NCBI GenBank assembly: GCA_045542375.1
Contig: JAZQKW010000095.1
Coordinates: forward strand, 1 to 28,926
Source of the DNA: Eshraghiella sp045542375
GTDB lineage: Bacteria; Bacillota; Clostridia; Lachnospirales; Lachnospiraceae
DNA length: 28,926 nucleotides
Direction: 5' to 3'
Positions within the stretch are counted from its first letter, which is position 1, and each line of letters opens with the position of its first letter. The position numbers were made by a program, and so were the translations under genes. Shown piece by piece: positions 22,248-28,926 of this stretch. The notes under the pieces are model-generated. The model had not been told where the DNA came from, ran no database searches, and saw nothing but the letters and a program-made list of their open reading frames with translations.

Positions 22248-23933
22248 ATGGAGAATAGCTACCGATACAGAAATAATCCAATAGTAAAGTCAATATTTAT
22301 AACAATGCTGATGCCTACTATTTTTATGAATCTTACAACAACTATTGCATCAATGGCGGACACAGTAATAATAGGACAATACCTTGATGATGCAGCTTTA
22401 TCGGTAGTTACTTTTGCCATGCCGGTATATATGGTTATTAATCTTCTCTCCGCATTATTTGCCGTTGGCGGCTGTATAGCTATGGGAATAGATTCCGGTA
22501 AAGGTGCTAAAAGTGAAGCTAACAAAGCGTTTAGTACTGCTATTGAGCTGCTTGGAATAACGGCGTTGATTCTGTTTTTTGGCGGTATGTTCTTCTCCCG
22601 TACCATTACAGGATGGCTTGGGGCAGAGGAGGAAGTGTTTAATCAGGTTCAAGAGTATGTGAAAATAATACTTCTTGGGGCTCCGTTTTTTGTATTTAAT
22701 ACGGCTCTTGCATTCTTTGTAAGAAATGAAGGAAGGGCTACGCTTTCAATGATTGGAATGTTTGGCTCTATAATCATTGACATTATTTTAAATTTTGTGT
22801 TTGTAGGCGCAATGAATATGGGTGTGGCAGGTGCGGCATATTCAACAGTTATAGGAAGTGTTGTAGGCGTGCTTATAATCGGAAGCCATTTTCTGTCATC
22901 TAAAAACACTTTAAGATTTAGATTTGCTTTCGATAAGATGATTGGGCGAATAATAAAAAATGGTGCAAGCAGTGCATTGCAGTTTCTGTATCAGTTTTTG
23001 ACCATTCTCATAATTAACAGACTGCTCGCAAAGCTTGCAGGCACCAATGGTGTTGTTGTGTATACGGTGGTGTTTAATCTTACAACTGTTGCACTGTCGT
23101 TATTTGAAGGAATCAGCCAGACTATACAGCCATCAATCAGTAATTATTATGGAGAAAAGAGTTACGGGAATATAATGTCCACAATGAAACTCGCATTCAT
23201 TACCATACTGGTAGTATGCGGAGGGGTAACCCTGCTTTTTGAACTTGTACCGGAAATAGTTCCGATGATTTTTGGCATAGAGAACCAGACATTGAAGGCT
23301 GATGCTGCCTTGGCTGTGCGAATATATTCAGCAAGTATGATAATAACAACTGTCAATGTGGTTATGGGGTACTATCTTCAGTCCATTGAGAAAAATCTTA
23401 TGGCAGCAGTTATTGTAAGTCTCAGAAGCTTTGTTATTTTTATGGGCGCTACCCTGATATTGGGCAGAAGTTTTGGAATTAACGGAATTTGGGGAGCATA
23501 TATAGTGACGGAGCTTATATGTTTTGTAATAATATTTATTATGCTTCTTCTAAATAAGCGGAAGATGGCAATTAGCGGTAAAGCAGTTAATATTTTGCTA
23601 TTAGAAGAGAGGGTAAAAGACGGGGTAGAGACTTATGTTTTTAACAGTAAGGAAAATGACTATGAGGATTTCTGTCAGGTGGTAAGCAATCAGTGCGGTA
23701 AGGCAGCAGTGACTGAATATCTGGGACTTTTAGGTCGTTGTATAGACAGTAACAGCAAAAGATATATTGGAGTTGAGATTAATAAGGAGAACTCACAGAT
23801 AATAATAAGAGATAATCTTAATCATTCTGAGATAAAGGATGAAATTTCATCTGTGACAGACAGGGAAACGGTTGAATATGGTCCGGTGCTTGGCTGGAAC
23901 AGAATACTTTTTGGAAGAGGTAATGCTTTATGA
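22248..23933 (+). CDS. MATE family exporter with C-terminal cytosolic domain
   Basis: 561 residues. Residues 1-436 form a 12-helix MATE transporter (opening MLMPTIFMNLTTTIASMADTVIIGQYL, and the second-half repeat LQFLYQFLTILIINRLLAKLAG). Residues about 445-561 are an extra soluble domain: FCQVVSNQCGKAAVTEYLG...KRYIGVEINKENSQIIIRDNL. This pattern (helix-rich then IIIRDN strand) resembles a degenerate RsbW-like ATPase domain, but without an N-box Asn or clear glycine box, so that reading is tentative. MATE proteins export drugs and metabolites by cation exchange. Placement suggests it exports the pathway product. Ribosome site AGGAG; the next gene overlaps by four bases. Confidence 0.85.
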   Translation: MENSYRYRNNPIVKSIFITMLMPTIFMNLTTTIASMADTVIIGQYLDDAALSVVTFAMPVYMVINLLSALFAVGGCIAMGIDSGKGAKSEANKAFSTAIELLGITALILFFGGMFFSRTITGWLGAEEEVFNQVQEYVKIILLGAPFFVFNTALAFFVRNEGRATLSMIGMFGSIIIDIILNFVFVGAMNMGVAGAAYSTVIGSVVGVLIIGSHFLSSKNTLRFRFAFDKMIGRIIKNGASSALQFLYQFLTILIINRLLAKLAGTNGVVVYTVVFNLTTVALSLFEGISQTIQPSISNYYGEKSYGNIMSTMKLAFITILVVCGGVTLLFELVPEIVPMIFGIENQTLKADAALAVRIYSASMIITTVNVVMGYYLQSIEKNLMAAVIVSLRSFVIFMGATLILGRSFGINGIWGAYIVTELICFVIIFIMLLLNKRKMAISGKAVNILLLEERVKDGVETYVFNSKENDYEDFCQVVSNQCGKAAVTEYLGLLGRCIDSNSKRYIGVEINKENSQIIIRDNLNHSEIKDEISSVTDRETVEYGPVLGWNRILFGRGNAL

Positions 23934-25375
23934 ATATGAAGAAAATAGCTGGTATAGAGATATGGAATAAACCAATGTATATAAAAGCGGTAATGAGTTT
24001 CATTGACTCTATAACGGATGTACATAGAGATATGGAATATAGCAGATACAGCAGGATGCGGTATGTTATAGGAGAGATACTGGAGCGTAGAATTAAAAAT
24101 GCATATCCGGGAACTAATGGGAAGATAGAAGTGGAATTATTTGCGTCGGATACATATTTTGAAGTGTCCATAAAGGACATGGGTGTACCTTCATGGAGCG
24201 AGCTTTCCGGTAAAGGTGAGGCGACAGACGACCGTCAGAGGCTAAGGAATTACATCATCAATTCATGGATGGATGAAATCGGAATGGAGAAGTTAGGAAA
24301 AGAAGGACAGAGAATATATGTGCGTCTGAAAATTAAGAACCCTCTTGAATTCAGGAAACCTGAGCCATATAAGGAGACGGAGGTTCTTGATGAAAATATT
24401 ACCATTCGTCCGGTTGTTACGGAAGAGGATGCAATAGAAGCTATCCGCTGTATATATAGTGAATATGGATATTCCTACGGGTATGAAGGCTTATACTATC
24501 AGGATTCTTTTGTTAAGATGATTGAAAATGGAGAGATAATGTCCTTTCTTGCAGTTAACGACCATGGACAGACGGCAGGACATTTTGCACTTACATTTTC
24601 TAATACATATAAAAATATGCCGGAGATTTCAACGGTTGTAATACGTAATGAATTCAGAGGCTTAAGACTTTTGTCCCGGTTCATAGATTACTGTCTTGAG
24701 GTTGCTAAGGAGAAAGGCTTCAGAGCAGTAATGGCACAGCCTGTTGCATATCATACCCTGTCACAGAAGGCTACAATAAGAGCAGGTTTTACTGCAACTT
24801 CACTGCTGATGGGATATCTTAAGTCTGATATGGGTGGTGCCCACAGTGACACCGCACCAAGACTTGATGTATGTGCCTGCATTAAGATTATGGATGAAAA
24901 TGCAGAAAGTGTAATATATCCACCGAAGCCACTTGCAGATATAATTAGCAAGCAGTATGACAGACTTGGATGGAAATATGAATTTAAAAATGAAAAAAGT
25001 GTGGCAGACAATACTAATATTAAAATTACCAATAATAGTATTTTAGGCACAAAAAATATTATTCTCAAAGAAGCATCAGAGGGACTTTCATCCATACTTA
25101 AAGAGGCTATAGATGATGCAATCTACGAGAAATGTGAAATGATAGAACTGCTGATAATGCTTAATAATCCTACCTGTGAATATGGATATGAGACTGCGTT
25201 GAAGGAGGGCTTTGTCCTGTCAGGTTTTATACCGGGAGCTGAGAACGGTGATTACATTGTGATGCAGATGTTAATGGGTACCAGGATTAAGTATGATAAC
25301 CTTGAGACGGTTGGAGAATTTGAGGAACTTAAAAACGATATAGCTACAATGGCGGAAAGGCAAAACAATGAATGA
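23930..25375 (+). CDS. RsbW-like ATPase domain fused to GNAT acetyltransferase
   Basis: 481 residues, start ATG overlapping the MATE stop (ATGA). Residues 1-137 resemble anti-sigma-factor kinases: RYVIGEILERRIKNAYPG in the N-box place, KIEVELFASDTYFEVSIKDMGVP with a D-x-G box, and MDEIGMEKLGKEGQRIYVRL at the end. The N-box keeps Glu49, but the usual Asn-Asn is Glu-Arg, so kinase activity is doubtful. Residues 156-300 are a GNAT domain (STVVIRNEFRGLRLLSRF with the R-x-x-G loop; AVMAQPVAYHTLSQKATIRAGF). Residues 320-481 look like a second, degenerate acyltransferase-like half. Domain fusion inside a partner-switching operon points to regulated acetylation; substrate unknown. Confidence 0.75.
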   Translation: MNMKKIAGIEIWNKPMYIKAVMSFIDSITDVHRDMEYSRYSRMRYVIGEILERRIKNAYPGTNGKIEVELFASDTYFEVSIKDMGVPSWSELSGKGEATDDRQRLRNYIINSWMDEIGMEKLGKEGQRIYVRLKIKNPLEFRKPEPYKETEVLDENITIRPVVTEEDAIEAIRCIYSEYGYSYGYEGLYYQDSFVKMIENGEIMSFLAVNDHGQTAGHFALTFSNTYKNMPEISTVVIRNEFRGLRLLSRFIDYCLEVAKEKGFRAVMAQPVAYHTLSQKATIRAGFTATSLLMGYLKSDMGGAHSDTAPRLDVCACIKIMDENAESVIYPPKPLADIISKQYDRLGWKYEFKNEKSVADNTNIKITNNSILGTKNIILKEASEGLSSILKEAIDDAIYEKCEMIELLIMLNNPTCEYGYETALKEGFVLSGFIPGAENGDYIVMQMLMGTRIKYDNLETVGEFEELKNDIATMAERQNNE

Positions 25376-26618
25376 AAAAATATATTCTGTAGATGAAATT
25401 ATAGCGTATGCCAGACAGAATTCTGAGTATTACAGAGAATTATACAAGGATATTCCTGAGAATGCCGGGATAAATGAGCTTCCGTTTGTTGATCAGGATG
25501 ATTTCTGGAATCATTGTGATAAGAAGGGCGGAACAGTTGCCACAGGTCCCCATAGAGACGGACATATATTTAAAAGCGGAGGTACCACTGGTGATCCTAA
25601 ATATTCGCTCTATACTATGGATGAGTGGAATACAATGTGCAGCTGTTGTGGAAGAGTACTTCCAAGCGGAGGACTTAAGGAGGGAACTAAGGTTGCCAAT
25701 CTGTTTTATGCAGGTGGATTGTATGCAAGCTTTTTGTTTACCTTCAGCATGTTTTGTAACTGTCCGGAAAAGGTCCTTGTATATAATTTATCCGGAAATG
25801 TAACCATTGAAGAAATGGTTGATACAATACATGTACATAAGGTTGATTGTATTGCAGGAACACCGTCAATTATAATGAAAATTATGTCATATATAGATGA
25901 GCATAAGTTGACCGGATTTGAGATAAATACGGTATATTTTGCAGGTGAGACATTGTATCAGGATCAGCGAAATATGATAAGCAGGATATTGAACAGAGAT
26001 ATAGAATTTCGCTCAATATTTTACGCTTCCAACGATGGTGGACCGATAGGTTATTTTACATCGGACTGTGGCTATAACGAGCATAGAGTTATGTCGGAAT
26101 TGTGCAGAATGGAATTGGTGGACCCGGATACAGGAGAGATAATTACAGAGATGAACAGACCGGGAATTATATATATAACCTGTCTGTTTAAAACACTGAT
26201 TCCGCTTATAAGATATCCATCCGGAGATATGGGAGAATATACGGAACCGGAGGGCAATGAGAATAGAAAATTCAGAATTCTTGGAAGAAGTAATGTAGCC
26301 GCCAGAGCAGGATATGTTACCATTTATCCGCAGGATATAGGTATGGTGCTTAATATGTGCGGTATAGAATATTATTCATATCAGATTATTGTTGAGCATC
26401 AGATGAAGGATACTTTTACCTTCAGAATTGCAATAGCAGATGATAAGCAGGCGGATACGGAAAAGTTCATTAATACACTTTATAAGGAGAGAAGTCTGTT
26501 AAAGGATGCTGTTCGGGACAATATGGTGGGAGAACCAATAGTTGAATGGTGTAAGCCATCTGATATGGAGTATAATTCAAGAACGGGTAAATTAAAAGTT
26601 TTAATAGATAGGAGATAG
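25368..26618 (+). CDS. PaaK-like adenylate-forming enzyme
   Basis: 416 residues, overlapping the previous gene by eight bases. Seen: KSGGTTGDPKYSLYTMDEW (A3 P-loop), VYFAGETLYQDQ, ASNDGGPIGYF at the A5 position, where the usual Glu is Asp, RYPSGDMGEY (A7), and C-terminal NSRTGKLKVLIDRR with the A10-type Lys. It resembles phenylacetate-CoA ligase / coenzyme F390 synthetase-like proteins and the second half of the upstream fusion, even in its last residues (GK-x-x-VID-R). It should activate a carboxylate with ATP; acceptor and acid are unknown. Third adenylating module in this operon. Confidence 0.85.
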   Translation: MNEKIYSVDEIIAYARQNSEYYRELYKDIPENAGINELPFVDQDDFWNHCDKKGGTVATGPHRDGHIFKSGGTTGDPKYSLYTMDEWNTMCSCCGRVLPSGGLKEGTKVANLFYAGGLYASFLFTFSMFCNCPEKVLVYNLSGNVTIEEMVDTIHVHKVDCIAGTPSIIMKIMSYIDEHKLTGFEINTVYFAGETLYQDQRNMISRILNRDIEFRSIFYASNDGGPIGYFTSDCGYNEHRVMSELCRMELVDPDTGEIITEMNRPGIIYITCLFKTLIPLIRYPSGDMGEYTEPEGNENRKFRILGRSNVAARAGYVTIYPQDIGMVLNMCGIEYYSYQIIVEHQMKDTFTFRIAIADDKQADTEKFINTLYKERSLLKDAVRDNMVGEPIVEWCKPSDMEYNSRTGKLKVLIDRR

Positions 26619-26620
26619 TC

Positions 26621-26917
26621 ATGAAAATAGAAAAAACATTACAGGAAAAAGAATTAACAATTAAGTTGGAAGGACGTCTTGATACAAGTACTGCACCAGA
26701 GCTTGAAACAGAGATTAAGGGAAGTACAGATGAGGTGGAGCTTCTGGTTCTTGATTTAGAAGCATTGGAATATATATCATCTGCGGGCTTAAGAGTTGTA
26801 CTTGGTGCACAGAAGAAAATGAATGCACAGGGGCGTATGATCGTAAAGAATGTAAATGATACGGTTATGGAGATATTTGAAATTACAGGATTTACTGATG
26901 TACTGACCATTGAATAA
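26621..26917 (+). CDS. STAS anti-sigma-factor antagonist (SpoIIAA/RsbV type)
   Basis: 98 residues, a complete STAS domain. Seen: LTIKLEGRLDTSTAPELE opening, LVLDLEALEYISSAGLRVVL with the phosphorylatable Ser pair S53-S54, and EIFEITGFTDVLTIE ending. In partner-switching systems the unphosphorylated protein binds the kinase and frees its partner; the PP2C phosphatase removes the phosphate. Two bases after the PaaK-like gene and 25 bases before the phosphatase gene, with an RsbW-like kinase just after that, it has its full set of partners in one operon. Confidence 0.95.
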   Translation: MKIEKTLQEKELTIKLEGRLDTSTAPELETEIKGSTDEVELLVLDLEALEYISSAGLRVVLGAQKKMNAQGRMIVKNVNDTVMEIFEITGFTDVLTIE

Positions 26918-26942
26918 ATACAGATTTTGAAAGGGCGCTTAT

Positions 26943-28775
26943 ATGAAAATTAAGAAACGCAGAATATCAAGGTCATTTTTAAAGGGACTTTTAATAGTGG
27001 TAGCGGTAGCGTTCATAGCTACTACCGTGTTTTTGTGGGTTTTTCAGACTAATCTTGCGGAAAGAAATGCCTCAAACCTTCTTAAGCTTAACATAAAGGA
27101 TGTGAAACAGGATATAACGGATGCATCCAACGAACATCTGCTTAAGCTTTCATGGGAAATAGCAGATGAACTGAATTCGGCAGAAGCAATAACAACGGAG
27201 TTACTTAACGAGCTTACGGTTAAGTATGATGTAACGGAAATTAGCTGCGTTAATGAAGAAGGGATTATTACGGTTACTACATATCCGGATTTTATGAACT
27301 TTGACATGAGAACCGGAAAGCAATCGGCGGAGTTTATGGTTCTTCTTTCAGGAGAAAAAGAGTATGTGCAGGAGTACGGTCCTGTATCATATGATCAGAG
27401 TATTTCAAGGAAGTATGGAGGGGTCATTCTTGAAAAAGGAGGCTTTGTTCAGGTAGGTTACGGAGCTGAGCGTTTCCAAAGAGATATTGATGAGTTTGTT
27501 ATAGGTGTTACCAAGAACAGACATGTAGGTGAAAAGGGCTGTATGATTATTGTTGATGAAAAATATAAAATAGTCAGTGGTCCTGAAAAAAGCGAAGGAA
27601 GTCAAATTGATATCACAGGCATTGCGCTTGACAAGGAAAAGCACAGACCGGGAGAAAAATTTTTATCTGAATATTACGGTGAAAAATGCTACTGTATGTA
27701 TCATGAGGCAGAGGGATATCTTATCCTTGCTGTAATTCCTAAAAGTGAGGCGGCTCTTTCAAGAAATGTGGCTGTGGTAATTACAATGATAATGCAGGTA
27801 ATTATTTTTGTATCTCTGTTTATAATGATTTACCTGCTTGTAAAAAGACTTGTTGTTAATAACATTTACAGAATTAATGATTCCCTTTCGGAAATTACGG
27901 AAGGTAATCTTGAAACAGTAGTAGATGTGCGTACCCATGTTGAGTTTGAAGAATTATCAGATGATATAAATTCAACGGTGGACACACTTAAGCGATATAT
28001 TGCAGATGCAAAAGCAAGAATTGAAGCAGAACTTGTACTTGCTAAAGCCATACAGCACTCAGCGCTTCCATCTGTATTTCCGCCATATCCTAACAGAAAA
28101 GATTTTGAGATATGGGCTGATATGTATACGGCAAAAGAAGTGGGTGGAGATTTTTATGATTTCTATTTTGTCAATGAAGATACGCTGGCATTTCTGATTG
28201 CGGATGTATCCGGTAAAGGTATACCTGCTGCAATGTTTATGATGACTGCCAAAACACTTATTAAAAGCTATGCGGAATCGGGAATGTCCGTAGAAGAGGT
28301 GTTTACTCAGGCTAATGCCAAATTGTCAGAAGGTAATGACTCAGGTATGTTTGTAACTGCCTGGATGGGTTACATAGACTTAAAGACAGGAAGGATTTCA
28401 TATGCCAATGCAGGACATAATCCTCCTCTGGTAAGACATGGAAACGGAAGCTATGAATATCTGAAAACTCGTCCTGGGCTGGTGCTTGCAGGAATGGAAG
28501 GAATCAGATACAGAAGCAATGTAGTTGAACTTCAACCGGGAGATGTGATTTTTCTCTATACGGATGGAGTTACGGAGGCAAATAATGCATCTGAGGAATT
28601 ATATGGTACAGAAAGACTGAAGGAATTGCTTGACAGTAATACAGACAAGGATGCTGAACATATATGCGAAGTTGTAAAGGCGGATGTTGATTCTTTTGCT
28701 GATGGAGTGGAACAGTTTGATGATATAACAATGTTATGCATTAGGTATAATGGTGCAGATAATCGGAAGGAGTGA
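26943..28775 (+). CDS. Membrane sensor PP2C-type (SpoIIE-like) phosphatase
   Basis: 610 residues. Membrane helix 13-35, an extracellular region 36-275 that looks like a Cache-type sensor (ISCVNEEGIITVTTYPDF, GYGAERFQRDIDEF, GCMIIVDEKYKIVSG), a second helix 278-300, a HAMP linker (301-355), a coiled helix, then the SpoIIE phosphatase domain from about 390. Metal-binding Asp residues are present in GGDFYDF (403, 406), IADVSGKG (421), LYTDGVTE (540) and QFDDITML (593-594). It should dephosphorylate the STAS protein when the sensor domain binds its signal. AAAGGGCG precedes ATG. It closes the signal path of the operon. Confidence 0.95.
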   Translation: MKIKKRRISRSFLKGLLIVVAVAFIATTVFLWVFQTNLAERNASNLLKLNIKDVKQDITDASNEHLLKLSWEIADELNSAEAITTELLNELTVKYDVTEISCVNEEGIITVTTYPDFMNFDMRTGKQSAEFMVLLSGEKEYVQEYGPVSYDQSISRKYGGVILEKGGFVQVGYGAERFQRDIDEFVIGVTKNRHVGEKGCMIIVDEKYKIVSGPEKSEGSQIDITGIALDKEKHRPGEKFLSEYYGEKCYCMYHEAEGYLILAVIPKSEAALSRNVAVVITMIMQVIIFVSLFIMIYLLVKRLVVNNIYRINDSLSEITEGNLETVVDVRTHVEFEELSDDINSTVDTLKRYIADAKARIEAELVLAKAIQHSALPSVFPPYPNRKDFEIWADMYTAKEVGGDFYDFYFVNEDTLAFLIADVSGKGIPAAMFMMTAKTLIKSYAESGMSVEEVFTQANAKLSEGNDSGMFVTAWMGYIDLKTGRISYANAGHNPPLVRHGNGSYEYLKTRPGLVLAGMEGIRYRSNVVELQPGDVIFLYTDGVTEANNASEELYGTERLKELLDSNTDKDAEHICEVVKADVDSFADGVEQFDDITMLCIRYNGADNRKE

Positions 28776-28780
28776 TATGT

Positions 28781-28926
28781 ATGAAAACAATCAATATAAA
28801 AGCTGCTTCCGATAATACAGGCAAGGTAACAGATTTTATAAATGAACAACTTGAAGAAATGCTGTGTCCAATGAAGACACAGATGCAGATTGATGTAGCT
28901 GTTGAGGAAATATTTACCAATATTGT
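28781..28926 (+). CDS. RsbW-like serine kinase / anti-sigma factor, 5' part
   Basis: The window ends inside this gene after 48 codons. ATG 28781 has AAGGAG eight bases upstream, five bases after the phosphatase stop. Seen: T-I-N-I-K-A-A-S-D-N-T opening and IDVAVEEIFTNI with the N-box Glu and Asn, typical of the HATPase fold of RsbW/SpoIIAB kinases. The rest lies beyond the window. It is the expected kinase partner for the STAS protein. Confidence 0.8.
   Translation, partial: MKTINIKAASDNTGKVTDFINEQLEEMLCPMKTQMQIDVAVEEIFTNI

Overview
The window reads as chromosomal DNA of an AT-rich, low-GC Gram-positive bacterium, most likely a gut Lachnospiraceae (Clostridia). This rests on AGGAGG-type ribosome sites before nearly every gene, sigma-A style promoters, a class B sortase, an MsmK/UgpC-type sugar ATPase, an FtsEX / M23 hydrolase / CtpA cluster, a FatA-type acyl-ACP thioesterase, and SpoIIE/RsbW/STAS partner-switching proteins. 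I cannot name the species from sequence alone.

Layout. (1) 1-600: 3' part of an Rpn/PD-(D/E)XK 'transposase-like' nuclease with an in-frame tandem repeat. (2) 638-2090: a MarR repressor with two near-identical palindromes over its promoter, followed by a DegV/FakB fatty-acid-binding protein. (3) 2090-4155, minus strand: an acyl-ACP thioesterase - CvfB - RidA operon behind a tRNA-Gln(CTG) with its own terminator. (4) 4253-8254: a GNAT gene divergent from a cyclophilin, then fructose-bisphosphate aldolase, sortase B and a SanA/YdcF-like protein. (5) 8286-10791: a short YjfB-like gene (59 residues, minus strand), a YitT-family membrane protein, and a solitary multi-sugar ABC ATPase. (6) 10800-14322: an ABC-2 exporter pair behind a hairpin-rich leader, then a CdaR/PucR-like regulator. 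(7) 14312-18596: ftsE-ftsX-M23 hydrolase-ctpA, a cell-wall remodelling unit.

(8) 18636-28926 is the most unusual part: one tightly packed plus-strand operon of at least eight genes that runs off the window. It encodes a LuxE acyl-protein synthetase, a LuxC acyl reductase fused to a PaaK-like adenylating domain, a MATE exporter with an extra cytosolic tail, an RsbW-like ATPase domain fused to GNAT, a stand-alone PaaK-like ligase, a STAS anti-sigma-factor antagonist, a membrane sensor PP2C (SpoIIE-type) phosphatase, and the start of an RsbW-like kinase. The enzymes suggest activation of one or more carboxylic or fatty acids and reduction to an aldehyde. The MATE protein suggests export. The STAS/PP2C/kinase trio suggests that an extracellular signal gates the system by partner switching. 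No luciferase (luxAB) gene is present, so the role is not bioluminescence. I regard this operon as the candidate undescribed system; its product and target are unknown.

Apart from these genes, no stretch longer than about 300 bases lacks a gene. The largest gaps (597-759, 9455-9634, 10748-10864) hold promoters, operators and hairpins described below. I saw no rRNA, CRISPR array or intact insertion sequence.
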